DNA of 64,000 bases from Brevundimonas sp. M20 (GTDB lineage Bacteria > Pseudomonadota > Alphaproteobacteria > Caulobacterales > Caulobacteraceae), in contig NZ_CP041243.1 of assembly GCF_006547065.1 (NCBI RefSeq), positions 682,001-746,000 on the forward strand. The letters are read 5' to 3'. Position numbers and translations under genes: made by a program. Numbering within the stretch: the stretch's first letter is position 1; every line of letters starts with the position of its first letter. The notes under the pieces are model-generated. The model had not been told where the DNA came from. It saw only the letters and a list, made by a program, of their open reading frames with translations, and ran no database searches. Positions 27,391 to 36,604 of the stretch are shown here, piece by piece.

Positions 27391-28920
27391 ATGTTTAAGT
27401 TGCCCGGAGATGCGCGGGTCGCGACGGTTCTAACGAACACGGGGACGGCTATTTTGAAAACGCTCATACTGTGGCTGTCCGTAGCGGCGGCTATTCCGGG
27501 CCTTTCGCTCGCGCAAGACAGGCCGTCACGCTCTTTCTTCGAGGTTGGAGCCTGCGCCGTCGAAGTCGCGACCGACGAGAGAATTGAATGCGGCACGCTG
27601 AGCGTTCCGGAGAACCGGGCTGTAGCTGACAGCCGGATGATCCGGCTGCCCGTGATCATCTTCCGCAGTCGTGCGGCCGAGGCCTTGTCGGACCCGATCA
27701 TGTTTCTCACCGGAGGCCCCGGTAACAGCGCCCTGACCGGCCAGCGATCGGGGCGGAATAATCCCTTTCTCGAGGCGCGTGATCAAATACTGCTGGAGCC
27801 GCGCGGGGCACGCCTGTCCCGGCCGGCTCTTGAATGCCCGGAGTTCAACGCGACAAAAGGCGAGATCAGCGCGGGCAGGATGAGAGCAGGCGCGGCGCAG
27901 GCAGGGCTGGCTGCGGCCGCCCGGACTTGCCGAACCCGATTGGTCGAATCCGGCGTGGACCTGAATGGCTACACCTCCGCTGAGGCTGCCGATGACATCG
28001 AGGATCTCCGCTTGGCGTTGGGCTACCCCAAGCTCAATCTCTATGCGCTGTCCTACGGAACCCGGTTGGCGCTGACGGTCGCCAGAAGGCATCCCGACTC
28101 GGTGCGCGCCATGGTTCTGGACTCCGCCCTGCCGCCGGAAGTCAGCTATGACGAGACCGCAAGCGCCAATACGTGGCGCGCCCTGAATGCAGTGTTCGAC
28201 GGCTGCGCAGTGGATGCTGTCTGTGCCGCGGCATGGCCGAACCCTAGGGCGGACTTTGAAGCCCTTGTGGCTCGCGCGGATAACGAGCGGCTTCCGTTCG
28301 GCATAACGGATACTTCTATTGACGCCCGAGGCGCCGAGGTTGTGCGGGCTGTCGGCGGAGCCCTTCAGGACCCTCGTCGTATTCCCCTTATTCCTCGCGC
28401 GGTCGGCGAGGCGCGTGCCGGTCGCTACCAGGAACTGGCGGGCTGGATCACGCAGGCGCAAGCACCGACCCCTTTCACATGGGGACTGAGGTTGTCGGTG
28501 TGGTGCGGCGAAGAGGCCCCGTTCGAGGATGCGGACCGTGTGCGGGCGCAGACGTCGCCTGACCGAGGCCTCGGCGGAATGGACACCCGGGCGGCGTCGC
28601 CGGAAATATGCGCGGCGTGGAGCGTCGCTGCATCTTCGGCGGACGCCAATGAACCTGTCCTCACCGATATCCCAACCCTCATCTTCGCCGGCGAGTTCGA
28701 CCCATCCACACCACCGCAATGGGGCCGGCGTTTGCTGACGAATATGCCCAAGGCGCATTTCGTCCTGATGCCCGGCCTCAGTCATGGTGCCAGCTTCAAC
28801 CCTTGCGGCGGTCGGATGGCATTCGACTTCATCAATGATCCGGCCACGCCTCCGGAACTGGCTTGTGTGGCGAAGCTTCCAGGTGCGGACTTTGCCGCCA
28901 GTGCGGAGGACGCCGAATAA
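27391..28920 (+). CDS. Secreted alpha/beta hydrolase, S33/TAP-like peptidase
   Basis: 509 residues from ATG 27391. An alternative TTG 27454 would give a compact signal peptide (KTLILWLSVAAAIPGLSLAQ). Features of the tripeptidyl/proline aminopeptidase-like family: GGPGNSAL oxyanion loop, nucleophile elbow LSYGTRLAL (Ser within GxSxG-like SYG), Asp in IFAGEFDPSTPP and His in GLSHGASF near the C-terminus (TAP-like domain). Codon and base use are visibly less GC-rich than in flanking genes, which could mean later acquisition. Confidence 0.82.
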   Translation: MFKLPGDARVATVLTNTGTAILKTLILWLSVAAAIPGLSLAQDRPSRSFFEVGACAVEVATDERIECGTLSVPENRAVADSRMIRLPVIIFRSRAAEALSDPIMFLTGGPGNSALTGQRSGRNNPFLEARDQILLEPRGARLSRPALECPEFNATKGEISAGRMRAGAAQAGLAAAARTCRTRLVESGVDLNGYTSAEAADDIEDLRLALGYPKLNLYALSYGTRLALTVARRHPDSVRAMVLDSALPPEVSYDETASANTWRALNAVFDGCAVDAVCAAAWPNPRADFEALVARADNERLPFGITDTSIDARGAEVVRAVGGALQDPRRIPLIPRAVGEARAGRYQELAGWITQAQAPTPFTWGLRLSVWCGEEAPFEDADRVRAQTSPDRGLGGMDTRAASPEICAAWSVAASSADANEPVLTDIPTLIFAGEFDPSTPPQWGRRLLTNMPKAHFVLMPGLSHGASFNPCGGRMAFDFINDPATPPELACVAKLPGADFAASAEDAE

Positions 28921-29014
28921 TGTGGATGTACGCGACGCCAGTCCGGGAAACGGCAACCGACGGCCGAGCTGCGCTCCCAACAGCCTGAACGTTCCTTTCC
29001 GGGCGCCGGTGTCC

Positions 29015-29344
29015 CTACCCCGCCACCTTCTCCGTAATGAAATGCCGCCCCTCCCGGTCCTCGATCTCGACGATCCAGAGGTCGGGGTCGTAGCGAACCT
29101 GCCGCTGCAGATAGTCGTCCAGCTCACTCTCGAACTCGCTTTCGACCGGCTGCATCCAGAGGCGCTCGCCGTCGGGGCCGAAGGCCTCACTATAAAGTCT
29201 GGCGCGGCGTTCGGCGGTGTTGAACACCTTGACGATCACCGTGCCCGCGCGCGCGTCGCCCTTGCGCGCGACCGTGGCGAAGCCGCCGCCGATCTCGGCG
29301 CGGCGGATCAGGGCGGCCACCCAGACGTTACTTGATAGAAGCAA
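29015..29344 (-). CDS. DUF1491 family protein
   Basis: 109 residues. SSNVWVAALIRRAEIGGGF aligns with the usual DUF1491 opening, which supports a TTG start at 29344 even though it is rare. An upstream ATG hits a stop in frame. The C-terminal VRYDPDLWIVEIEDREGRHF is also typical. DUF1491 is a small alphaproteobacterial family without known function. It is divergent from the secreted protein at 29401. Confidence 0.8.
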   Translation of the reverse strand: MLLSSNVWVAALIRRAEIGGGFATVARKGDARAGTVIVKVFNTAERRARLYSEAFGPDGERLWMQPVESEFESELDDYLQRQVRYDPDLWIVEIEDREGRHFITEKVAG

Positions 29345-29400
29345 TTCGCTAACCCTGCTCGGACACCGGACCTGAACGCTCCATGCGTAGGGTGCGGGGC

Positions 29401-30261
29401 ATGACGATACGGCAAATCGCGCTGAAGACCCAGGCCGCCCTGCTGGCTGTCGCGACCCTCGTCGCGCCCGCGAGCGCGTTCGCCGGTCCGGCGGATACCT
29501 ATTATGAGCGGGCGTTCGTCGTCGCCGCAGATGCCCGCTGCAACCTGTTCCAGCCGGAACTGGCGCGCGCCCTGACCGCCGCCACCGCGCAGGCGCGCGG
29601 CGCGGCCCTGCGTTCGGGTGTCGCCGCCGCCGACCTGACGGACGTGGCCTACCGCGCCGGCGCGCGCGCCGGTTCCGTCGCCTGCGCCGACCCTCAGTTG
29701 GCGGTGGTCAAGGACCGTGTAGACGGCGCCTTCGCGGGCTGGACCCGCCTGTCGCGCATGACCTTCCCCGGCGACCGGTTTGACTGGGTCGCCAACCGCG
29801 CCGCCTACAAGCGCCCGACCTGGCGTTTGCAGCAGGCCTCGATGGTCGGCTCCTCGCCGGTGGCGTTCGGCTATGCGGGCGAGGGCGAGACCGCCGCCCT
29901 GACCGCCGTGGTCAGCTGGTACGGCGATCCCCGCCCGACCTCGGCCCGTCTGGTCTTCCGTGATCCGGCCAGGGCGCCGCGCCCCTGGCTGGCGGGCGAC
30001 AGCCTGATCCCCGCCTCGGCCCGCGCCAGCCTCTGGTCCTCGGGCGTGACCGCCGCCGCCCCGACCTTGTTGGCGAAGGACAAGCGCGCAGGCGACGCCT
30101 GGACCTTCAGCTCCGCCGCCGCCGAGGGGCTGGAGCAACTGGACCCGCGCGAGACCTTCGCCCTGGAGTTCCACTTCCGCGACGGCAGCGTCGCCACCGT
30201 TCCGTTCGAGGCGGGCGACTTCGCCGCCGGGCGGGCCTTCATCGCGATGGGGACGGTCTAG
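29401..30261 (+). CDS. Secreted hypothetical protein, 286 residues
   Basis: Start MTIRQIALKTQAALLAVATL. The in-frame ATG six codons upstream has no ribosome site. Signal peptide cleaved near AFAG. Two Cys in the mature N-terminal part (DARCNLFQ, SVACADPQ) may pair. The C-terminal half looks like a beta-rich domain (TAVVSWYGDPRPTSARLVF). I do not recognise a family. Confidence 0.68.
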   Translation: MTIRQIALKTQAALLAVATLVAPASAFAGPADTYYERAFVVAADARCNLFQPELARALTAATAQARGAALRSGVAAADLTDVAYRAGARAGSVACADPQLAVVKDRVDGAFAGWTRLSRMTFPGDRFDWVANRAAYKRPTWRLQQASMVGSSPVAFGYAGEGETAALTAVVSWYGDPRPTSARLVFRDPARAPRPWLAGDSLIPASARASLWSSGVTAAAPTLLAKDKRAGDAWTFSSAAAEGLEQLDPRETFALEFHFRDGSVATVPFEAGDFAAGRAFIAMGTV

Positions 30262-30320
30262 ACTTCATCATCAATGCCGCGCCGGCTGGAGAGCCCCCGG
30301 ACAAGATTCCTGCTGGCGCA

Positions 30321-30764
30321 TCACTCGCCGAGGTCGCGGATCGCCTGACGTTCCGCAGCAGACTCAACGGTCTTCTCCAACGCCGTTGTCGCGGATCGAT
30401 GCATGGCCTCGACGACCTCCTCAATGGTCTCCCGGACTTGCTGGAGACCGGCGGACAGTTTCAGGACCGCCTTGGCCTCGGGGTGATGCAAGGCGGACAT
30501 CGGCGGCGTCACCGATAGAATTTTGTCCGTGGCGATATAAACCGGCAGGTCATTCGGGGTCGTCAGCTTCACAACCGCCAAGGGTGCGTCAAAGGCTGCG
30601 CCGAGAGCATTCGGCTCATCCTTGAGCAGTATCCGGCTCGCGGCGTCCAGCACAGTGACGGCTCCGACGTCCAGTTCCCCCGGCGTGGAGGCGGGGCGGA
30701 GGCGAACAAAGGTGTTCGGTGCGACATAGGCGGTCGATTGATCGAGCAGCGTGACGGCGATCAT
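30321..30764 (-). CDS. Hypothetical protein, 147 residues
   Basis: ATG 30764 preceded by GGGGGAAGAC. An upstream in-frame start adds ten residues. MIAVTLLDQSTAYVAPNTFV suggests a small beta-rich N-terminal domain. The C-terminal half is helical (LKLSAGLQQVRETIEEVVEA). Base composition is slightly lower in GC than the surroundings. No family recognised. The divergent-free gap of 77 bases to the kinase at 30841 holds nothing else. Confidence 0.6.
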   Translation of the reverse strand: MIAVTLLDQSTAYVAPNTFVRLRPASTPGELDVGAVTVLDAASRILLKDEPNALGAAFDAPLAVVKLTTPNDLPVYIATDKILSVTPPMSALHHPEAKAVLKLSAGLQQVRETIEEVVEAMHRSATTALEKTVESAAERQAIRDLGE

Positions 30765-30840
30765 GATGACGTCTTCCCCCTTTGGAACGTTCAAAAGATC
30801 GTCGTTCTTTGGCGAGATTTGGTCAATCTATGATTGCGGT

Positions 30841-32532
30841 TCAGCCCCCGTTCGCCACCGGCAGCTGGATGATCTCGGCGCCGCCTTCGGGGGCGGGCGC
30901 GCGGGCGATGACGGCGACCGGCATGCGGACCGTCACGGCGGTGCCTTCGCCCAGGGTGCTTTCAATGCTCATCCGCCCGCCGTGCAGTTCGGCGAACGCG
31001 CGGACCAGAGACAGGCCCAGACCCGTGCCCTGACGGCGTTGCTCCGGACCGCCGGCCTGTTCGAACGGGCGGCCCAGACGCTTGACGTCCTCCGGCGCGA
31101 TGCCGACCCCGGTGTCGGCGACGACGATCTCCAGATAGGGGCCGATGATCTCGGCCGTCACTGTGACCGACCCGCCGTCCGGCGTGAACTTCACGGCGTT
31201 GGACAGCAGGTTCAGCGCCATCTGCTTCAGGGCCCGGCGATCCGCCGACACCTCGACCGCATCCGGCGGCAGGACGCCGGACAGGCTCACGCCCTTGTCC
31301 TCGGCGTTGACGCGAACCAGCGCCATGGCGTCGGACACCACCTCGCGGGCGTCGAACTTCTCAACCGAAAGGGTGTACCGCTCGGCCTCGATCTTGGAGA
31401 CGTCCAGCAGATCGTTGATCAGGTCCAGCAGGTGACCGCCCGCCTGATGGATGTTGTCCGCGTACTCGGCGTAACGATCCGGGATCGGGCCGAACAGGCG
31501 TTGGCGCATGATGTCCGAGAAGCCCAGCACCGCATTCAGCGGCGTGCGCAGTTCATGGCTCATGTTGGCGAGGAAGCGGGTCTTGCCCCGCTCGCGCGCC
31601 TCGGCCTCGTTGCGGGCGACCTCCAGACCCAGTTCCCGGGCGTACTGGCTGGTGGCGTCAAAGGTCTGGGCGATCAGGCGCGGCCCGGCGGGATCGTCCA
31701 GCCGGCGGATCACCACTTGCACGCGCCGGTCCAGCGCCAGGCGCGGCGCCAGGGTGGCGGCGCCTTCGTGTCCGTTCAGGGCGCGGTCCATGGCGGCCAG
31801 CAGGCGCGGCCGGTCCGGGGCATGGATCGCGGCAACCAGTCCCTGCTCGAACAGGGGATCGATCGGCAGGGAGGCGGGCGGCGCGCCATAGGCGGCCAGC
31901 ACCCGGCCGGAAGGCTCAAGGATCAGGGTCAGACCCGGCTGCGCCGCCATCAGGCCCTCGACCCGGCGGACCTCGGCTTCGGCGGCGGACAGTCTGCGCT
32001 CGCGCTGCAGCCACGACAGGCGCACGGCCAGTGCGGCGGCGGCGGCGGTCAGGACGGCGGACAATGCCGCCAGCGCGGGCAGATGGGGGCCGGGTCCGCC
32101 CAGCATCCAGCTGGTCGCCAGTCCCGCGACGGCCGCCACGCCGACGCCCAGAGCGCCGACCTGCACCGGGCGGGGACCGCCCAGCGCGATGCCCGCCGTC
32201 AGCGGCAGGAAGACAAAGCCCGATAGTGGGCCGGTCAGGCCGCCGGACAGGGCCGCGGTGGTCGCGGCGGCCGTGCCCCAGACGCCCAGCAGGATCATCC
32301 GGTCCCGGAAACTGTCGTGCTTGATCAGGTTCAGGCCGATCAGGCCCGGGACCACCATGGCCAGCACGCTGTAGAAGACCGGCCCGTCAACCCCGCCGAG
32401 CCAGCGCACGCCGAACGCCAGCAGGGCGGCCGCGACGGCCCAGCCCGCATGCCAGGCGGCCAGCGCGGCGCGGTCGCCGTCCCCGTGTCGGGCGGCGCCG
32501 TCTGTCTGCTCGGGGCGGCGGTGGGCGTTCAA
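30841..32532 (-). CDS. divJ: Membrane sensor histidine kinase, DivJ-like
   Basis: 563 residues with a TTG at 32532 as the earliest start; the exact start is uncertain. The N-terminal 170 residues contain about six hydrophobic segments. HisKA reads ANMSHELRTPLNAVLGFSDI (His 326), followed by GPIPDRYAEYADNIHQAGGH. N, G1 and G2 boxes follow (LNLLSNAVKF, ADTGVGIAPED, GTGLGLSLV). The HisKA region resembles Caulobacter DivJ, which phosphorylates DivK and PleD at the stalked pole. PleC has a similar domain, so the symbol is a best guess; orthology needs a tree. Confidence 0.68.
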   Translation of the reverse strand: MNAHRRPEQTDGAARHGDGDRAALAAWHAGWAVAAALLAFGVRWLGGVDGPVFYSVLAMVVPGLIGLNLIKHDSFRDRMILLGVWGTAAATTAALSGGLTGPLSGFVFLPLTAGIALGGPRPVQVGALGVGVAAVAGLATSWMLGGPGPHLPALAALSAVLTAAAAALAVRLSWLQRERRLSAAEAEVRRVEGLMAAQPGLTLILEPSGRVLAAYGAPPASLPIDPLFEQGLVAAIHAPDRPRLLAAMDRALNGHEGAATLAPRLALDRRVQVVIRRLDDPAGPRLIAQTFDATSQYARELGLEVARNEAEARERGKTRFLANMSHELRTPLNAVLGFSDIMRQRLFGPIPDRYAEYADNIHQAGGHLLDLINDLLDVSKIEAERYTLSVEKFDAREVVSDAMALVRVNAEDKGVSLSGVLPPDAVEVSADRRALKQMALNLLSNAVKFTPDGGSVTVTAEIIGPYLEIVVADTGVGIAPEDVKRLGRPFEQAGGPEQRRQGTGLGLSLVRAFAELHGGRMSIESTLGEGTAVTVRMPVAVIARAPAPEGGAEIIQLPVANGG

Positions 32533-32705
32533 GGGCGGCGACGACGGTGAGGAAATGGCGGAATTACCTCGTCCAGCCTATCCGCAGCGGTGAGTCGTCC
32601 AAAGTCCGCACCCCCATCAGGCGACTTGTGGAGACGGGCGACTGACGATTTCCGGGGATGGACCGCATGGTTGTCGTTAACGCGCGGGCGGCCTATCTGG
32701 CGCCG

Positions 32706-33128
32706 ATGAGCACTCCGCCCCCCATCGACGCCGTCCTCGCCGAACTGGTCGAGGAGTTCGACCTGCTCGGAGACTGGGAAGGCCGCATCGAATACGTCAT
32801 CGATCTGGGCAAGGAACTGGAGCCCTTGCCGGAGGCTGACCGCATCGAGGCCAACAAGGTGCCCGGCTGCGCGGCGCAGGTCTGGCTTGCTGTCCGCCGC
32901 GACGGCGAACGTCTGCATTTCATGGCCGACAGCGACAGCGCCCTGAGCAAGGGCAACATCGCCTTGTTGCTACGGCTTTATTCCAACCGCACGCCGGCCG
33001 AGATTCTGGGCTTCGATGCCCGCTCGGCTCTGGACCGGCTGGGCCTGCCGTCCGCCCTGACCCGCCAACGCGCCAACGGCCTGAACAGCATGGTCGGCCG
33101 CATCAGGGACGCGGCGGCGGCGGGCTGA
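32706..33128 (+). CDS. sufE: SufE-type sulfur acceptor protein
   Basis: 140 residues from MSTPPPIDAVLAELVEEFDL. An in-frame start 16 codons upstream has a poorer context. SufE accepts persulfide sulfur from SufS for iron-sulfur cluster assembly. The acceptor Cys 55 lies in NKVPGCAAQVWL, matching the family's conserved loop. Length is normal. No other suf genes are nearby, so it is an orphan copy. Its end overlaps nadR by 26 bases, tail to tail. Confidence 0.92.
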   Translation: MSTPPPIDAVLAELVEEFDLLGDWEGRIEYVIDLGKELEPLPEADRIEANKVPGCAAQVWLAVRRDGERLHFMADSDSALSKGNIALLLRLYSNRTPAEILGFDARSALDRLGLPSALTRQRANGLNSMVGRIRDAAAAG

Positions 33129-34116
33129 TTTCGGCCAGTCCGGGGAAGGCCGCCAAAGCGGCGGCCACCGCCTGCGCCTCGCGCGCAGCCCAGTCTGCGC
33201 CCTCGATCAGGGTCCAGCTTGCGCCCCTGCGTTCCAGCGCCTCGATGCACAGCGAGAGGAACCGCTGTCGGTCCGCCAGGTCGGGGAAGTAGCGCGTACC
33301 GTCGTCGGTCCACGGCGCGCGGACGTCCAGCAGCAGATAGTGGTCGGCCAGTTGATCGAAGGCGTCGAGCGCCGGATCACGACGCCCGGTCAGCATCTCG
33401 CACCAGACGGAGGTCAGCACAGGATCGGTGTCCTCGATCAGGATGCGCCGGGCCTGTCGCGACGCCGCCGCGACCGCCGCCCGGTGTCCGGCGACGATGT
33501 GGTGCAGGTCTTCGACGCCGACCTCCCCACCGAACATCTCCGTATAGGTCCGACCGTACTCCGGGACGCTGATCGTGCCGAACCGATCCGCCAGCCTCGC
33601 CGCCAGCGTCGACTTGCCGGTCGATTCCGGGCCGAACAGGCACAGGCGTTTGACGAACCAGGGACGAACCGGGGCGGGCAGGGCGTCCCAGCAGGCGAAG
33701 GGATTCTCGCGCACCGCGGTTCCTGACATGGGCACGGCGATCCGGTCCGGATCGACGGGCGCGAAACGGGCGCCGACCTCTTGCGCCAGACGCAGGCCGT
33801 AGGATTCCGAGGCGAAGACCACGTCGGGCGCGCCGCCGTAACGGTGCACGACATCCTTCCAGATCGCCCAGAAGTCGGGGTGGTCGGCGGGCTCCTGCGG
33901 CAGGTCCTCCTCGCACCAGCGCACGTCGCAATCCGGGAACAGCGCCTGCATCCATTCATGGCGCAGTCGCCCGGGGATCGGATCGTCCGGCAGGGAGCAG
34001 ACCAGGATGGTCAGCCGCTCGCAGTAGGCCCGTCCGAAGTCGCACAGGAAGACATGGCCGTTGTGCGGAGGCATGAATTTGCCCAGCACGAACCCGCGCG
34101 CGGGGCGGGGCGTCAC
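33103..34116 (-). CDS. nadR: NadR-type bifunctional NMN adenylyltransferase / ribosylnicotinamide kinase
   Basis: 337 residues. GTG 34116 forms a GTGA overlap with the pnuC stop. The NMN adenylyltransferase domain opens with GFVLGKFMPPHNGHVFL (HxGH, His 18 and 21). The kinase domain has a P-loop CLFGPESTGKSTLAARLAD near residue 165. The protein would phosphorylate nicotinamide riboside to NMN and adenylylate it to NAD. The helix-turn-helix repressor domain of enterobacterial NadR is absent. It is coupled to pnuC. Confidence 0.9.
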   Translation of the reverse strand: MTPRPARGFVLGKFMPPHNGHVFLCDFGRAYCERLTILVCSLPDDPIPGRLRHEWMQALFPDCDVRWCEEDLPQEPADHPDFWAIWKDVVHRYGGAPDVVFASESYGLRLAQEVGARFAPVDPDRIAVPMSGTAVRENPFACWDALPAPVRPWFVKRLCLFGPESTGKSTLAARLADRFGTISVPEYGRTYTEMFGGEVGVEDLHHIVAGHRAAVAAASRQARRILIEDTDPVLTSVWCEMLTGRRDPALDAFDQLADHYLLLDVRAPWTDDGTRYFPDLADRQRFLSLCIEALERRGASWTLIEGADWAAREAQAVAAALAAFPGLAEISPPPPRP

Positions 34117-34691
34117 GCCTCGGCCGCCTGTTGCAGGCGCAGGGCGCGCCGCCAGCGCATCCATCCGTATCCGACGTTGATCAGCAGAAGCACGTACAGG
34201 CCGGCGGTGATCCACAGACCCTGCGCGCCATAGACGCCGATGGCGATGACGTCGGTGACGGCCCACACCGCCCAATGCCGCATCTGCTTGCGGTCCAGCA
34301 GGAACTGGGCAAGCACGCTCAGCGACAGGATGGCGGTGTCGCCGACCGGCATGGCGGCGTCGGTCAGTCGGGCCAGAAGCAGCGAGACGATCAAAGTCAG
34401 CAGGGTCGCGGGGATCAACAAGGCGGCGACCACGCCCCAGCCCCAGGTCCCGATGCGCGGTTCCCGCCCCCTGTCACCCCGGCTCCAGAACCACCAGCCG
34501 TACAACTGGATGGCCACGAACCAGACCTGAAGGGCTGCGCTCGCGTAAAGCTGGGCGTTCCAGAATACGACGGCGTACAGGCCGGTGGCCAGCAGGCCGA
34601 CCGGATACAGCGCCTTCTTCAGGTGCGACGTCAGCAGGACGCTGATCAGCGTCAGTGCGGCGGCGAAAGCTTCAATCAGGGACAAGGACAA
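34113..34691 (-). CDS. pnuC: PnuC nicotinamide riboside transporter
   Basis: 192 residues from a TTG preceded by AAGGGAG. About seven membrane segments. The inner QVWFVAIQLYGWWFWSRGDR matches the family's conserved QxxW motif region. PnuC facilitates diffusion of nicotinamide riboside, trapped by NadR kinase. Translationally coupled to nadR by the GTGA overlap. Confidence 0.9.
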   Translation of the reverse strand: MSLSLIEAFAAALTLISVLLTSHLKKALYPVGLLATGLYAVVFWNAQLYASAALQVWFVAIQLYGWWFWSRGDRGREPRIGTWGWGVVAALLIPATLLTLIVSLLLARLTDAAMPVGDTAILSLSVLAQFLLDRKQMRHWAVWAVTDVIAIGVYGAQGLWITAGLYVLLLINVGYGWMRWRRALRLQQAAEA

Positions 34692-34716
34692 GCGTCTGGC
34701 TCCCTTGTCGGGCTGA

Positions 34717-35256
34717 TCAGAAATACAGTCCGCGGATACGCAGGGCCGGGCGTTGGCCGGGTTCCTCGATCACCTCGACTTCCAGCCGACGCTCTTCCGG
34801 ATTGCGGTACCGGCGCTCCCACCGGGTTTGGCTTGCCTCGTCCGCCGCCCAGTAGCGCTCGTCCGAGAAGGCGCGGCGGCCCAGGACCGCCAGCTCACGC
34901 GCGCTGGCCCGGGTCGAGGACAGCAGGCAACTCACATAATAGGCTTCGCGGTCGCCGTACTCGACGCTGCCTTCTTCCAGCCGGACCCGCCAGGCGCCGT
35001 CGTTCGACACCAGATTGATGTCCGACGCATACTCATCCATCGGCTGGTCGCGTTCGTCGGCGGGGCGGCGGAATTTGAGATCGCGGGCGACGCGGATCGA
35101 GCGCTCGAAACTGAGAGAGCGGCCCGCATAGGGCAGGCAGATGTCGGCCAGAACCGTTCCGGTCAGATTGGCCTGCGCCATCGCCGGAGCCGCCGGCGCA
35201 ACAATTGCAACCATGAACAGCCCCACGGCGAGGCTGGATGCCACCAAAGTTTTCAC
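34717..35256 (-). CDS. Secreted hypothetical protein, 179 residues
   Basis: GTG start preceded by GGGGGATGGC. Signal peptide MKTLVASSLAVGLFMVAIVA cleaved after AMAQ. Two Cys (ADICLPYAG and YVSCLLSS) in the mature part. Charged C-terminal half (ERRYRNPEERRLEVEVIEEP). No family recognised. It is 25 bases upstream of pnuC on the same strand, possibly in one transcript. Confidence 0.65.
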   Translation of the reverse strand: MKTLVASSLAVGLFMVAIVAPAAPAMAQANLTGTVLADICLPYAGRSLSFERSIRVARDLKFRRPADERDQPMDEYASDINLVSNDGAWRVRLEEGSVEYGDREAYYVSCLLSSTRASARELAVLGRRAFSDERYWAADEASQTRWERRYRNPEERRLEVEVIEEPGQRPALRIRGLYF

Positions 35257-35407
35257 GCCATCCCCCGAACGCGGCGTCGGTGAGAGCGACGCCGAAAAAA
35301 CAGGACGCGCCCGTTGCGGAGCGCGTCATCCCGGCACCCTAGAACCGATGTTCGACGGGCGAAAGTTACGAGCCTGTAACGTAGGGTGGCGGACGAAATT
35401 CGCTGTT

Positions 35408-36127
35408 TCAGGTGAGGCGATAATGCCGCGCCAGCGCCGCCAATCCCAGTCGCAGGACCGTTTTGCCGGTGCGGCGGCGCAGGCCCAGCGTCTGTTCGGC
35501 CGCCTGCAGGGGGGCGCCGCGAAGGCAGATCTGTTCAACCATCGCGCGGGCAGGGCCGCAGGCGGCCAGCGCGGCCTCCACTCGCCGGGCGGCCGACAGG
35601 ACGTGGTCACCGGGCGCGCCCGGACGACCGCCGCCGCGCCCCGCCCGGGGCAGGCCGTCCCATCGCATGGTCAGGCCCGGACCGCGTCGCGCCGCCTCCG
35701 CCTCCAGCGCCAGCCGCCCGGCGGCGGCGCTTTCGGCTTTCGACAGCAGCGGCCTGCCGCGCGCATCGGTGCGCCCGGCCAGCCAGGCGACCGGCGAGGT
35801 GGCCAGGTTGGCCGCCCGTTCCACGATCTCCCCGTCAGGCTGAATGACGGGGCGCAGCCCCTCGGCATGGCCGGGTCGTCCCGGCGCGGGGGCGGGCAGG
35901 GCCGTCGGCGCGGTCTCCCGCGCGACCCAGCCGCCTCCGGGGCGGGTGCGCAGGCCGGGCGCCTCGGTCAGGGCGATGAAGTCCGCCTCCTCCAGCCGCA
36001 TCATGATCCGCGCCCGCCGATCCGCCCCGGTCCGCAGGGCGTAGGTTTGGGGACCGGCCGCCTCCAGCCAGCCGGTGGGCAAGGTCAGCAGGCGGCGCGC
36101 CCGCTCCAGTCGACGCCCCTCCGTCAT
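35408..36127 (-). CDS. DUF6456 domain protein
   Basis: 239 residues, ATGA overlap with the upstream DnaA-like gene. N-terminal ERARRLLTLPTGWLEAAGPQ, long Pro/Gly linker, and a helical C-terminal domain (AARRVEAALAACGPARAMVE, ending LRLGLAALARHYRLT) that resembles DUF6456, found in alphaproteobacterial putative DNA-binding proteins. Overlap with a DnaA-type gene supports a joint role. Function unknown. Confidence 0.65.
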   Translation of the reverse strand: MTEGRRLERARRLLTLPTGWLEAAGPQTYALRTGADRRARIMMRLEEADFIALTEAPGLRTRPGGGWVARETAPTALPAPAPGRPGHAEGLRPVIQPDGEIVERAANLATSPVAWLAGRTDARGRPLLSKAESAAAGRLALEAEAARRGPGLTMRWDGLPRAGRGGGRPGAPGDHVLSAARRVEAALAACGPARAMVEQICLRGAPLQAAEQTLGLRRRTGKTVLRLGLAALARHYRLT

Positions 36128-36480
36128 GCCCGCAACTCGTAGCGCGGGCCGTCCAGCAGATCGTGGACGGAGCGCTCCATACGGTTCAGCAGGTCGTCCA
36201 GACCGGGGCGGTCGCGCTCATCCTCGGCCCAGCGGCAGGCCTGCGCCGCCGTCGCCCGGTTCAGGCCGAAGGCGTGGGCGACCCGCTCGATCGGCCAGCC
36301 GAAGGTCACATGCGCCAGATACATGGCCAGCCAGCGCGCGCGGCAGGCCTGCCCGGTGCGACGGGCGTTGCCGCTCATTCGCTCCACCGGCACCCCGGTC
36401 GCCGCGGCCACCATCTGCAGGGCCAGCCCGGCCTTCAGTTGATCCGCGCCCGACGTCGGCGCCCGATACAGGTCGTCCAT
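36124..36480 (-). CDS. Small DnaA-domain-IV-like DNA-binding protein
   Basis: 118 residues. ATG 36480 chosen: GGAGAGAGG lies five bases before it. An alternative MMMERG start is six codons upstream. The central part GLALQMVAAATGVPVERMSG, then ARWLAMYLAHVTFGWPIERV and FGLNRATAAQACRWAE, follows the order of DnaA domain IV (helix-turn-helix with a MYLA helix). The DnaA signature RDHTTV is replaced by NRATAA, so DnaA-box contact is probably lost. It is divergent from ctrA. Confidence 0.7.
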   Translation of the reverse strand: MDDLYRAPTSGADQLKAGLALQMVAAATGVPVERMSGNARRTGQACRARWLAMYLAHVTFGWPIERVAHAFGLNRATAAQACRWAEDERDRPGLDDLLNRMERSVHDLLDGPRYELRA

Positions 36481-36604
36481 GCCTCTCTCCATCATCATCG
36501 TTCAGCCGGTCTGAAGGCCGGTCTTGATGTAGGACTATATTCCTGCGATGCGTCGATATTGGACGTATGGGCTCCCGGATGACCGATGTTTTTCGAAAAA
36601 AATC

